DNA of 64,000 bases from assembly GCF_000716435.1 (NCBI RefSeq), contig NZ_JNWO01000008.1:186001-250000 (forward strand), in the 5' to 3' direction. The notes under the pieces were generated by a model. The model was not told the origin of the DNA, ran no database searches, and saw only the letters and a program-made list of their open reading frames with translations. A program made the position numbers and the translations under genes. Below, one piece after another: positions 34,428-42,681 of the stretch; position 1 is the first letter of the stretch; the number at the start of each line of letters is the position of its first letter. Source of the DNA: Streptomyces xylophagus. GTDB lineage: Bacteria; Actinomycetota; Actinomycetes; Streptomycetales; Streptomycetaceae.

Positions 34428-35792
34428 TCAGTGCGCGTGCACCGACCCCCACGCGAAGTTCTGTCCGAACCCGGTGCCCGAACCGCCCGTGTACACCTGG
34501 TCCGTGGCGTAGTACGTCGCCTTCACGTCCGCGTTCGAGTTGATGGCCGTCTTGGTCAGGCCGGAGCCCCAGATGCTCCAGATCACCCACGGGCTGCGGG
34601 TCAGCGCGTTCGAACCCGCCGCCGTGATCGGCACGTTGTACGACTCGGCGAGCATCCGCGGCTTCGCGTAGTCGACCAGCCCCGTGTAGTACACGTGCGT
34701 GAGGTCCGAGGTGGACGGGCTGTAGTCGTCGACGCCGACGACGTCGACGAGGTCGGACCCGGGGTAGTAGTCCCACGGGACGTCGTCCCCCTGCGGGTCC
34801 CAGGCGTTGGGTGACCAGACGAAGACCAGGTTGTGCAGGCCCTTCGTCTTGACCAGGTAGTCGTACGTGATCCGCCACAGCTTCTTGTAGGAGGCCGGGG
34901 TCTTCCCGCCCCACCAGAACCAGTCGCCGTTCATCTCGTGGTACGGCCGGAGGAGCACAGGGATGTCCCATGCGGCGAAGTACGAGAGCGTGGCCGCCAG
35001 GAAGCTCAGGTCCGCTAGGAGCGCCCGGTACTCGTCGGTGTCCGACTCCCAGTCGAGCACGCGGTCGAACCATGCCTGGTCGGTGGTGAGTGTCGCCACC
35101 GGATAGGAGTCGACACCGCCCGGGTGCTGGCCCGCGACCTGGGTGAGGACCCGGCTCCAGGACTTCACCGCGGAACCCGGGTACGGCTGGTGGAAGCTCA
35201 TGCCCACGATGCCGGAGGCCGCGCCGCCGTTGGTGAGGGACGCGGTGGTGCCGTCGAGCCGGACCATGGTGCCGTCCGGGTTGTAACTGCCGTCTGCCGC
35301 GCGCGGCAGACCCTTCCACACACCGAAGGCGAGGTCGACGGCGTCGTCCGCGTACTGCCACCACCGCACCCCCGTCGGCAGCCCCAGCGGCCGGTTGTAG
35401 GACCGGTCGCCGTACGTCCCCCAGCCGGTCGCGCCGTACCCGGGACCGAGGTCGATCTCGACGAAGCCGGACAGCTTGCCGGTGATGTCCGCGGCCTTCT
35501 TGTAGTAGTAGCCGGAGAACGTTGTGCCGCCCGTGTCCCCGTAACTCGTGTTGTACAGCTCCTGCTGGGTCTCGATGTGCTGCCCGATGATCGTCATCGG
35601 GTTGGTCCCGGAGCGCGCCGCGTTCTCCAGCGACACCAACTGGCCATAGACCTTCTGCGCGTTCGCCGACGCCGACGGGTCCCGGCCCGTCAGTGTCGGA
35701 GAGATGAGCGGCGAGGCCGCCCGTGCCACTCCCGGTACGGCGGACGCGGCGACCGTGGCGCCGAGGGCGGTGACGAACGTACGTCTTCGCAA
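34428..35792 (-). CDS. Glycoside hydrolase family 26 beta-mannanase-like, Tat-exported
   Basis: 454 residues. The start is TTG at 35792 because GGAGG lies 8 bases upstream and no ATG or GTG fits. MRRRTFVTALGATVAASAVP is a twin-arginine signal. In the barrel RPYHEMNGDWFWWG carries the acid/base Glu286 and MLAESYNVP the nucleophile Glu383, spaced as in GH26. It should cleave beta-1,4-mannosidic (or related) links in plant mannans outside the cell. No carbohydrate-binding module is attached. Confidence 0.88.
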   Translation of the reverse strand: MRRRTFVTALGATVAASAVPGVARAASPLISPTLTGRDPSASANAQKVYGQLVSLENAARSGTNPMTIIGQHIETQQELYNTSYGDTGGTTFSGYYYKKAADITGKLSGFVEIDLGPGYGATGWGTYGDRSYNRPLGLPTGVRWWQYADDAVDLAFGVWKGLPRAADGSYNPDGTMVRLDGTTASLTNGGAASGIVGMSFHQPYPGSAVKSWSRVLTQVAGQHPGGVDSYPVATLTTDQAWFDRVLDWESDTDEYRALLADLSFLAATLSYFAAWDIPVLLRPYHEMNGDWFWWGGKTPASYKKLWRITYDYLVKTKGLHNLVFVWSPNAWDPQGDDVPWDYYPGSDLVDVVGVDDYSPSTSDLTHVYYTGLVDYAKPRMLAESYNVPITAAGSNALTRSPWVIWSIWGSGLTKTAINSNADVKATYYATDQVYTGGSGTGFGQNFAWGSVHAH

Positions 35793-35828
35793 GGCTCAAC
35801 CTCCGGGTGAGGAACGGATCTTCACCAG

Positions 35829-35858
35829 GTTATGACCCTCCTAGTTATGACCCTCCTA
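35829..35858. repeat. Tandem 15-bp repeat at the DUF1266 stop
   Basis: GTTATGACCCTCCTA occurs twice back to back (35829-35843 and 35844-35858). The second copy contains the stop codon of the DUF1266 gene (minus strand TAG). Read on the minus strand each copy contains AGGAGGG, but they lie too far from the GH26 start to act as its ribosome site. Confidence 0.8.
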
Positions 35859-37109
35859 TCGGAACGGGATGTTCAGCCAGGGACTCCCCGCCTCCGACAT
35901 GAGGATCCGGTGCGCGGCGACCATGTCCTGGTACCAGGGGCCGAACTCCTCCTCGTCGAAGTGCAGGCAGCGGCCGAGGATGTAGCCGGCGGAGAAGTCC
36001 GGCCAGGAGCGGTGGGCGAGGGCGGCGGCGCGGCCCGCGCGGACGAGGGCGGACTCGGTCTCCGCCAGGGTGCAGAAGCGGGCGCCGAGGCCCCAGCGGG
36101 CCATCTTCGAGGCGCGGCCCAGGTCCCAGGCCTCGACCGAGGTGACGTAGCGGTTCTCGTCGAGGATGCCGTCGGCGCGCATCCGGGCCTCGTAGCGGGT
36201 GATGCGGCCGATGAGGCGTTGTACGCCCTCGACGCGGGCCTCGGTCTCCGACGCGGGGCGTGGGTCGGTCTTGGTGACGCCGTCCTCGGTGATCACCGTG
36301 GTGCCCTCGGAGTTGGCGCGGATGACGGTGGCGACGGCCTGGCGCCAGTAGCCGGTGTCGACGTGGCCGCCGAAGTCACGGGCGATCGTGCGGCGCAGGC
36401 TCAGCGCGAACTCCCATACGGAGCTGGAGGCTTCGGCGGCGAGCAGGTTGCGCAGATGGTGCTGCCACTCGGCGCGGGTGGTGATCCCCCACCACTCGCG
36501 CAGCCGCCGGCGCTCGCCGTCGTAGCCGTGTCCGTGCCAGGCCGGCGCGTTCCACAGGGAACCGTTGTTGACGCAGAGGAGGGCTCCGCAGGCCAGGCCG
36601 TGGGCGACGGGGCCGTGGAGCGCGCCGCCGACGTGGAGGGCGCGCAGCCGCATGGAGGTGGAGGGGGTGCCGATGTGTTCCGCCGCGCGCGACCAGTCCG
36701 TCGTGCCCGGCGGGCCGTAGGGCAGGGCGAGTTCGCACGGGGAGCCGGGGTTGACGACGACGGCGGGCGGGCAGCGCGGGTTCCAGGCGTCCGCGATCCA
36801 GCGCAGGGAGGCGCGCGAGTACACCACGTCGGGGCGCGGCGCGGGCAGCATGCCGTCGGTGAACAGCTCCCAGCGCTCGGTGCCGTCGCGCGGGTCGCGG
36901 ACGAACGTGCGGTGGACGCGGTCGGGTTGGGCGTCGTAGGCCTCGCGCGACATCACGTAGTAGAGGCGGACCCGGGCGAGCACGGCGTGGTACACGGCCC
37001 AGTCGCCGCGCGCCCTGGCCTCGGCCAGTGCGCGCTCGGTCTCGGTCGGCGGGGTCCAGGAGGGCGGTGAAGGAGGCCCGAAACCGGCGGGGGACGGTCC
37101 GAACGACAT
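35856..37109 (-). CDS. DUF1266 protein
   Basis: 417 residues from the ATG at 37109, with GGAAGGA about 10 bases upstream. There is a Pro-rich N terminus, then a region with Trp-rich motifs. The C-terminal 200 residues match DUF1266: REWWGITTRAEWQHHLRNLL, then WDLGRASKMARWGLGARFCT, with a final SWPDFSAGYILGRCLHFDEE. The domain occurs in bacterial proteins of unknown function. It lies downstream of terD on the same strand, but a terminator separates them. Confidence 0.8.
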   Translation of the reverse strand: MSFGPSPAGFGPPSPPSWTPPTETERALAEARARGDWAVYHAVLARVRLYYVMSREAYDAQPDRVHRTFVRDPRDGTERWELFTDGMLPAPRPDVVYSRASLRWIADAWNPRCPPAVVVNPGSPCELALPYGPPGTTDWSRAAEHIGTPSTSMRLRALHVGGALHGPVAHGLACGALLCVNNGSLWNAPAWHGHGYDGERRRLREWWGITTRAEWQHHLRNLLAAEASSSVWEFALSLRRTIARDFGGHVDTGYWRQAVATVIRANSEGTTVITEDGVTKTDPRPASETEARVEGVQRLIGRITRYEARMRADGILDENRYVTSVEAWDLGRASKMARWGLGARFCTLAETESALVRAGRAAALAHRSWPDFSAGYILGRCLHFDEEEFGPWYQDMVAAHRILMSEAGSPWLNIPFR

Positions 37110-37230
37110 AGGGCTCGCTGTCCTTCCAGGGGGCCAACGGCTGTTGATCCCGGGCACATTGCCATACGGGGCTGAGACCCCCCTGTGGGACCCCCGTGCA
37201 GTTCCGTGCCGTCCCCGTGCCCGCGCAGGC

Positions 37231-37266
37231 CGAAGCCCCCGGCGGCAACCGCAACCAGGGGCTTCG
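37231..37266 (-). terminator. Terminator after terD
   Basis: A 9-bp stem, CGAAGCCCC (37231-37239) and GGGGCTTCG (37258-37266), with an 18-base loop lies 28 bases beyond the TerD stop. Confidence 0.65.
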
Positions 37267-37293
37267 CGCACGGCATTACAAGCGTCGTGGACG

Positions 37294-37869
37294 TCAGACG
37301 TTGACGCCGAAGTCCTGGGCGATGCCGACCAGGCCCGAGGCGTAACCCTGGCCCACCGCGCGGAACTTCCACTCCGCGCCGTTGCGGTACAGCTCGCCGA
37401 AGACCATGGCCGTCTCCGTCGCCGCGTCCTCCGAGAGGTCGTAGCGGGCGATCTCGGCGCCGCCGGCCTGGTTCACGATGCGGATGTACGCGTTGCGGAC
37501 CTGGCCGAAGTTCTGCGAGCGGGTCTCCGCGTCGTAGATCGAGACCGGGAAGACGATCTTCTCGACGTCGGCCGGGAGGCCCGCGAGGTTGACGTTGATC
37601 GCCTCGTCGTCGCCCGCGCCCTCGCCCGTGCGGTTGTCACCGGTGTGGACGATGGTCTGGTCCGGGGTCGACTTGTTGTTGAAGAAGATGAAGTGTCCGT
37701 CCGAGTAGACCTTGCCCTCGGGGTTGACCGCGATCGCCGAGGCGTCGAGGTCGAAGTCCGTGCCGGTGGTGGTGCGGACGTCCCAGCCGAGGCCTACGGT
37801 GACGGCGGTCAGGCCCGGGGCCTCCTTGGTGAGCGAGACGTTGCCACCCTTGGACAGGCTTACAGCCAT
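37294..37869 (-). CDS. TerD-family tellurium-resistance/stress protein
   Basis: 191 residues, the usual length. [20 protein letters not shown] opens the family. [17 protein letters not shown] and [13 protein letters not shown] are the acidic calcium-binding loops, and [19 protein letters not shown] is the conserved C-terminal motif. TerD proteins are cytoplasmic calcium-binding proteins tied to tellurite, oxidative and developmental stress in Streptomyces. It is divergent from arfB with 168 bases between. Confidence 0.95.
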   Translation of the reverse strand: MAVSLSKGGNVSLTKEAPGLTAVTVGLGWDVRTTTGTDFDLDASAIAVNPEGKVYSDGHFIFFNNKSTPDQTIVHTGDNRTGEGAGDDEAINVNLAGLPADVEKIVFPVSIYDAETRSQNFGQVRNAYIRIVNQAGGAEIARYDLSEDAATETAMVFGELYRNGAEWKFRAVGQGYASGLVGIAQDFGVNV

Positions 37870-38037
37870 TGTTGGGAGTCCTTCCCTCGTTGCGGTGCGG
37901 GCTTCGTGCTGAGGACGAAGCTACCGGTACCTCTATGAACGCCAAGAGGGGTACCGAAGGTTCCACGTGGCTTTACTTTCTTTACCCGCGACGTCCGGCC
38001 GTATTTCGCGTGACGTGGACGGGACAGCTGAGCGACC

Positions 38038-38475
38038 ATGGGGGACATGTCCGGTCCCTATGCCATCCGCGGCTCCGTCTCCCTGCCCGAGGCCGAGCTC
38101 ATGTGGCGTTTCTCGCGGTCGTCAGGGCCGGGCGGGCAGCACGTCAACACCAGCGACTCCCAGGTGGAGCTGCGCTTCGACCTCGCGAAGACCGAGTCCC
38201 TGCCCGAGGTGTGGAAGGCACGCGCGCTGGAGCGCCTCGCCTCCCGGCTCGTCGACGGCGTCGTCACCGTACGGTCCTCCGAGCACCGCTCCCAGTGGCG
38301 CAACCGCGAGACCGCCGCCGTACGCCTCGCGGCGCTGCTCGCCGAGGCCACCGCGCCGCCGCCGAAGCCGCGCCGGGCGACCCGTATTCCGCGCGGTATC
38401 AATGAACGCCGGTTGCGGGAGAAGAAGGCGCGCTCCGACACCAAGCGGGGGCGGACCGGGCGCGACTGGGGGTAA
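38038..38475 (+). CDS. arfB: Alternative ribosome-rescue factor ArfB (peptidyl-tRNA hydrolase)
   Basis: 145 residues. The RF-1-like domain has the catalytic loop RSSGPGGQHVNTSDSQVELR with the GGQ motif near residues 30-32. A basic C-terminal tail (PRRATRIPRGINERRLREKK) follows, which in ArfB enters the mRNA channel of stalled ribosomes. It releases nascent chains from ribosomes lacking a stop codon. The first ATG (38038) or the one at 38047 (MSGPYAIRG) could be used. Confidence 0.93.
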   Translation: MGDMSGPYAIRGSVSLPEAELMWRFSRSSGPGGQHVNTSDSQVELRFDLAKTESLPEVWKARALERLASRLVDGVVTVRSSEHRSQWRNRETAAVRLAALLAEATAPPPKPRRATRIPRGINERRLREKKARSDTKRGRTGRDWG

Positions 38476-38488
38476 TCCCGGCACCGCT

Positions 38489-38536
38489 TGTCACATCCTC
38501 GGCCGGTGTTGTCACATCCTCGGCCCGTGCTCCGTC
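38489..38536 (+). promoter_or_regulatory. ECF41-type promoter with duplicated -35
   Basis: TGTCACA (38510-38516), 16 bases, then CGTC (38533-38536) matches the ECF41 promoter pattern as I recall it. A 21-base direct repeat supplies a second TGTCACA at 38489-38495 that has no CGTC at the right distance. Transcription would begin near 38543. Confidence 0.8.
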
Positions 38537-38575
38537 GTACCGGTGACGACGGACCGCGACGAGGAGTGTTTACCC

Positions 38576-39451
38576 GTGGGTGACTTCGAATTCCCCCGAC
38601 AATTCCCCCGACGACAGGACGGTGAATTTCTCGCCGCCCGATTTGAATCCCATCGCCCCCGTCTCCGCGCGGTCGCCCACCGCATGCTCGGCTCGGCCGC
38701 CGAGGCCGACGACGCCGTGCAGGAGGCCTGGTTCCGGCTGAGCCGAGCGGACGCGGACAAGGTGGAGAACCTCGGGGGCTGGCTCACCACCGTCGTCGGC
38801 CGGGTCTGCCTCGACATGCTGCGCTCCCGCAAGTCCCGCGCCGAGGAACCCCTCGACATCGGTACGCCCGTCCCGGCCACCGCGCCCGACCCCGAACAGG
38901 ACGCCCTGCTCGCCGATTCCGTGGGCGTCGCGCTGCTCGTAGTCCTGGAGACCCTCACGCCCGCCGAGCGGCTCGCGTTCGTGCTGCACGATCTGTTCGC
39001 CGTGCCGTTCGAGGAGATCGCGTCCATCGTCGGCCGTACGCCCACGGCGGCACGGCAGTTGGCGAGCCGGGCCCGGCGCCGGGTGCAGGGCGCTCCCGCG
39101 CCGGACGCGGATCTCGTACGGCAACGGGCGGTCGCCGACGCGTTCCTCGCCGCCGTGCGCGAGGGCGACTTCGACGCGCTGGTGAAGGTGCTCGACCCGG
39201 ACGTCGTCGCCCGCTCCGAGGGCGCCGTGACCGCGGGTGCCGCCGCCGTGGCGACCGGTGCGACGAGCTTCGCGCACTTCGCCGCCCTCGCACGGCCCGC
39301 CCTGGTGGACGGCGCCACCGGCATCGCCCTGATCGTCGACGGGCGCCCCGAACGCACCCTGACCTTCACGTTCGTGGGCGACCGTATCGCCGTGATCGAC
39401 ATCGTGACGGACCCGGAGAAGGTGGCGTCGCTGGACGTCCAGCTGGTCTGA
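38576..39451 (+). CDS. ECF41/SigJ-type RNA polymerase sigma factor
   Basis: 291 residues from GTG with GAGGAG 9 bases upstream. Sigma region 2 is FESHRPRLRAVAHRMLGSAA, then EADDAVQEAWFRLSR. Region 4 is LTPAERLAFVLHDLFAVPFE and GRTPTAARQLASRARRR. Residues 190-291 are a SnoaL-like domain, which in ECF41 factors replaces an anti-sigma factor. The promoter pattern upstream suggests autoregulation. The usual partner of ECF41 factors (a carboxymuconolactone decarboxylase, oxidoreductase or epimerase) is not adjacent. A GTG at 38543 would give a leaderless start 11 codons earlier. Confidence 0.9.
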   Translation: MGDFEFPRQFPRRQDGEFLAARFESHRPRLRAVAHRMLGSAAEADDAVQEAWFRLSRADADKVENLGGWLTTVVGRVCLDMLRSRKSRAEEPLDIGTPVPATAPDPEQDALLADSVGVALLVVLETLTPAERLAFVLHDLFAVPFEEIASIVGRTPTAARQLASRARRRVQGAPAPDADLVRQRAVADAFLAAVREGDFDALVKVLDPDVVARSEGAVTAGAAAVATGATSFAHFAALARPALVDGATGIALIVDGRPERTLTFTFVGDRIAVIDIVTDPEKVASLDVQLV

Positions 39452-39478
39452 GGGGCGGCCAAAGCCTGTGAAGCGGGG

Positions 39479-39955
39479 CTACGACAGCTCCAGCACCCCG
39501 ACCGTCTCGCCCTCGCTCAGCTCGCCGTTGGGCCGGAAACCCAGGCCCAGGTAGAACTCCGCCGGGCCGGACTCGCCCTCGTGCCAGGTGACGTACAGCT
39601 CCTTGCCGCCCCGGCGGCGGATCTCCGCGGCGACGGACTCCACGGCGAACCGGCCGTAGCCGCGGCCCTGTTGGTCCGCCGCGATGTTCAGGCGCCACAG
39701 GCCGGAACGGATGACGGTGCCGTCCAGGTTCCAGTCGATGTCGAAGAAGGCCATGACGAATCCGACGGGGCGGTCCTCGTCGACGATCAGGCGGGGCCAG
39801 GCGGTGCCGGGATGGACGTAGGCCTCGGCGAGGGACTTCACGACGGGGGTGACCGCGAACTCCTGGTCGGGGCGGACCTGTATGCCCACGGCGGCGTCGA
39901 GGTTGGCCGGGGTGATCTCTTCGAGGCGGGGCCCGGCGGCGATGATCGTCGTCAT
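39479..39955 (-). CDS. GNAT acetyltransferase
   Basis: 158 residues. LWRLNIAADQQGRGYGRFAV is acetyl-CoA motif A (QxxGxG), and EGESGPAEFYLGLGF is motif B. It resembles the diamine/spermidine acetyltransferase-like subgroup (ITPANLDAAVGIQV near the start). The acceptor is unknown. It converges with the sigma-factor gene with 27 bases between. Confidence 0.85.
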   Translation of the reverse strand: MTTIIAAGPRLEEITPANLDAAVGIQVRPDQEFAVTPVVKSLAEAYVHPGTAWPRLIVDEDRPVGFVMAFFDIDWNLDGTVIRSGLWRLNIAADQQGRGYGRFAVESVAAEIRRRGGKELYVTWHEGESGPAEFYLGLGFRPNGELSEGETVGVLELS

Positions 39956-40012
39956 GCGCGCACAGTAAACGGTCGGGTCACGGGTGGGCGACAGAATTGG
40001 CCAGCGTCGCCA

Positions 40013-40585
40013 TCACCCCAACTGCCGGTATCTGCCCCGGAAATAGGACAGCGGGCCGCCCTCCGCGCTGCCCACCTCCGCCGTCAGGACGCGGCCGATG
40101 ACCAGCGTGTGGTCCCCGGCCGGAATCCGCTGTTCCGTACGGCACTCGAGGGTGGCGAGGGCGCCGCGGACCAGGGGCGCGCCGGACGCCTCCCCGTGGG
40201 CGTAGGGGATGTCGTCGAACAGCAGCCGGTCGCTGATGCGGCCCTTCATCGCGAAGCGGCCGGCGATGTGGCGCTGGCTCTCGGAGAGGACGGAGACGGC
40301 CCACAGGGGCTGTTCGTCGAGGAGGTCGTCCATGCGGGAGCCGTTGCGGAGGCTGACCAGGACCAGCGGCGGGTCCAGGGAGACAGACATGAAGGCGGTC
40401 GCCGTCATGCCCACGTCCTCGCCGACCGGCGCCTGGGGGTCGTCCGGGTCGTACGGCTCCTCGTGCGCGGTCACCAGGACCACGCCCGCGGCCAGCCGGG
40501 CGAGGGCGGCGCGGAACTCGTCGTTGCTCACCCCCACAGCATGCCCGGAGGGATCGACCTTGGTGGTTGACGCGGTGTTCAGCAC
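40013..40585 (-). CDS. Flavin reductase-like FMN-binding protein
   Basis: 190 residues. The split-barrel flavin reductase domain includes FRAALARLAAGVVLVTAHEE, GMTATAFMSVSLDPPLVLVS (FMN-binding motif) and a C-terminal LSYFRGRYRQLG. It probably reduces FMN or FAD with NAD(P)H for a partner monooxygenase, none of which is adjacent. The start is uncertain: GTG at 40585 gives this length, while a GTG near 40531 (VSNDEFRAAL) would remove an atypical N terminus. It is divergent from cdgB. Confidence 0.82.
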   Translation of the reverse strand: MLNTASTTKVDPSGHAVGVSNDEFRAALARLAAGVVLVTAHEEPYDPDDPQAPVGEDVGMTATAFMSVSLDPPLVLVSLRNGSRMDDLLDEQPLWAVSVLSESQRHIAGRFAMKGRISDRLLFDDIPYAHGEASGAPLVRGALATLECRTEQRIPAGDHTLVIGRVLTAEVGSAEGGPLSYFRGRYRQLG

Positions 40586-40708
40586 GCCCGAAACGCTATT
40601 CTCCGACGTCCGCGCACCGCATCGGACCTCGGTCCCAACAGGGTCCTAGGACCAATGGACCACGCGGCGGAACATCGTCGTGCATCATGTCCACACACCC
40701 GCACAGTT

Positions 40709-40783
40709 TGCGTTCAGTTAACGCACAGGGAAAATGCAGAAACTCCACTCAATTGTTCATCTTCTGCTGTGACTTGAGTCACA
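40709..40783. promoter_or_regulatory. Two inverted repeats upstream of cdgB
   Basis: TGCGTTCAGTTAACGCA (40709-40725) has 6-bp arms. TGTGACTTGAGTCACA (40768-40783) has 7-bp arms around TG. Both are non-coding and lie between the divergent flavin reductase and cdgB genes. They are candidate operators for unidentified regulators. Confidence 0.5.
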
Positions 40784-40797
40784 AGGGGTAGTAATTG

Positions 40798-40812
40798 TTG
40801 ACCCTGTGTACC
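40798..40812 (+). promoter_or_regulatory. Candidate BldD box upstream of cdgB
   Basis: TTGACCCTGTGTACC matches eight of the nine fixed positions of the BldD consensus NTNACNC(A/T)GNGTNAN as I recall it. It lies 78 bases upstream of the chosen cdgB start. cdgB is a reported BldD target in S. coelicolor, which supports the call. Confidence 0.65.
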
Positions 40813-40890
40813 GAGTGGGCAGCGCGCTGTGATTCAGTGGCGGGGAAGATGACCCTTGATTCGCTGCGAGGTCTCGGGGGGAGGGCGAGT

Positions 40891-42549
40891 ATGGAGACCG
40901 AGTCGGAACCCTACGTCCGTCTTGCGACCCTGCGACAACTGCACACGGTCATGGCGGACATGAACACCGCCCGCAGCCTGGCGGACACCCTGCAGACCGT
41001 CGCCGACGGCGTGGTCAACGGCCTTGGGTACGAGCTGGCATGCGTCAACCTCGTCCGCCCCGACGGCGATCTCGTGGTCGCCGCCTTCGCGGGCAACTCC
41101 GCCGCCGAGGCACTCATCACCGGCCGGGTCGGCTCGCGCGCCTCCTGGGAGCGCCGCCTCGGCATGGGCGAGGACTGGGGCGACCTGCGGTTCATACCCC
41201 ACACCGAGGGCTGGGTCCTCGACGAGGACGACGTACCGCAGTGGTACACCGACGGCCCCGCACCCCGCTTCGAGGACGAGTGGCACCCCTCCGACCGGCT
41301 CTTCGCCCCCATGTACACGCCCGGCGTCTCCGGCGGCTCGTGCGGCGAACTGATCGGCGTCCTGTCCGTGGACCGGCCGCGCAACGGCCGCCGACCGGGC
41401 GCATGGGGCCGTGAAGCGCTCCAGATGTACGCCTTCCAGGCCGCCATCGCGATCAGCAACGCGCGTCTACGTGCGAATATGCAGCGCGCACTTGTCAGGC
41501 TCGAACGCGAGCAACAGGCCCTGCGGGCAAGCGAGGAGAGCTTCCGGCAGGCCTTCGAGTACGCCCCCTCCGGCATGGCGATAGCCGAGATGGGCGGCGA
41601 CCAGCACGGCCGAATACTGCGCAGCAACGACGCCCTGTGCCGCCTCCTGGGCCGTCCCGCCTCCGCGATGCGCCGCTACTCCTTCTCGGACCTCGTCCAC
41701 CCCGAGGACATAGGCACCCTCCTCAGAACCTCGGCGGAGGGCGGCCGCGCGGAGCTCCGCCTGGGCCGCAGGGACGGCACGTACGTCTGGGTCTCGCTCC
41801 GCAACTCCGTCGTCGCCGACGCCGCCGACGGGCCGCGCTTCCTCCTCTCCCATGTCGAGGACATAGAGGACCGCAAGCGCCGCGAGCTGCAGCTCGCCCA
41901 CCGCGCCGCGCACGACGCGCTGACCGGCCTGCCGAACTCGGCCGAGCTGCGCACCCGCCTCTCCTCCCGCCTCTGTCAGCGCCCGCAGTCCGCGTTCCCC
42001 GGCGAGATCGAGTCGATCGACGCCGCGTACGGACATCCGGCCTACGACGCGAACGGCCACGGCTTCGACTTCCGGCCCGGCGCCGACCTCCTCGACGCCT
42101 ACGACCACCACGTCCACACCATCGCCCCCGAGGGCGAGCGCGACGACGGCACCAAGGGGCTCGCGGTCCTCTTCTGCGACCTCGACGGCTTCAAGTCGAT
42201 CAACGACCGGTTCGGGCACAACGCGGGCGACGCGGTCCTCATCGAGGTCGCCCGGCGGCTTGGCCGGGCGGTGCGCGACGGTGACACGGTGGCCCGGCTC
42301 GGCGGCGACGAGTTCGTCGTCCTGGCCGACGGACTCGGCAAGGCCGACGCCGCCGACCTCGCCGTACGCCTGCGGAACGAGATCATCCAGCCCATCCGGG
42401 TCGACGGCCGGGCCATGCGGGTCGGGGCCAGTTTCGGTATCGGCTGGGCTCACTGCGGGATGACGGCGGACGAGGTGTTGAAGTCCGCTGACGAACGGAT
42501 GTACATCGAGAAACGATCTCGTCCCAAACAACACAGACGTGCGGGATGA
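40891..42549 (+). CDS. cdgB: Diguanylate cyclase CdgB (GAF-PAS-GGDEF)
   Basis: 552 residues from the ATG at 40891, chosen because GGAGG lies 6 bases upstream; an ATG at 40849 is in frame. A GAF domain (about 20-200), a PAS/PAC domain (about 220-345) and a GGDEF domain (about 350-550) follow. The catalytic motif is intact, RLGGDEFVVLADG (GGDEF near 471), and RDGD five residues earlier is an inhibitory I-site. It makes cyclic di-GMP, which controls development through BldD. The order of domains and neighbours matches S. coelicolor CdgB (SCO4281). An insert of about 55 residues interrupts the start of the GGDEF domain. Confidence 0.93.
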   Translation: METESEPYVRLATLRQLHTVMADMNTARSLADTLQTVADGVVNGLGYELACVNLVRPDGDLVVAAFAGNSAAEALITGRVGSRASWERRLGMGEDWGDLRFIPHTEGWVLDEDDVPQWYTDGPAPRFEDEWHPSDRLFAPMYTPGVSGGSCGELIGVLSVDRPRNGRRPGAWGREALQMYAFQAAIAISNARLRANMQRALVRLEREQQALRASEESFRQAFEYAPSGMAIAEMGGDQHGRILRSNDALCRLLGRPASAMRRYSFSDLVHPEDIGTLLRTSAEGGRAELRLGRRDGTYVWVSLRNSVVADAADGPRFLLSHVEDIEDRKRRELQLAHRAAHDALTGLPNSAELRTRLSSRLCQRPQSAFPGEIESIDAAYGHPAYDANGHGFDFRPGADLLDAYDHHVHTIAPEGERDDGTKGLAVLFCDLDGFKSINDRFGHNAGDAVLIEVARRLGRAVRDGDTVARLGGDEFVVLADGLGKADAADLAVRLRNEIIQPIRVDGRAMRVGASFGIGWAHCGMTADEVLKSADERMYIEKRSRPKQHRRAG

Positions 42550-42681
42550 TCTCCAGGTCAGCGATCTGATGCGATCCGAGTCACCCGTTTGGACGACACA
42601 GAGCGGGTAGGCTCGCACTTCACCAGACGTATGAAGCTGACGTTTCTGATCCGCCCCGCACCTGTTGAGGAGTACCTAGGG

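Noticed and set aside
37155..37215. TPP riboswitch suggested by ACGGGGCTGAGACC
   Set aside because: The rest of the aptamer (the ACCTGATCTGG-type core) is absent, and the downstream gene in that direction is not a thiamine gene.
40768..40783. TGTGACTTGAGTCACA as a BldD box
   Set aside because: The arms resemble one, but the even spacing breaks the consensus; the site at 40798 fits much better.
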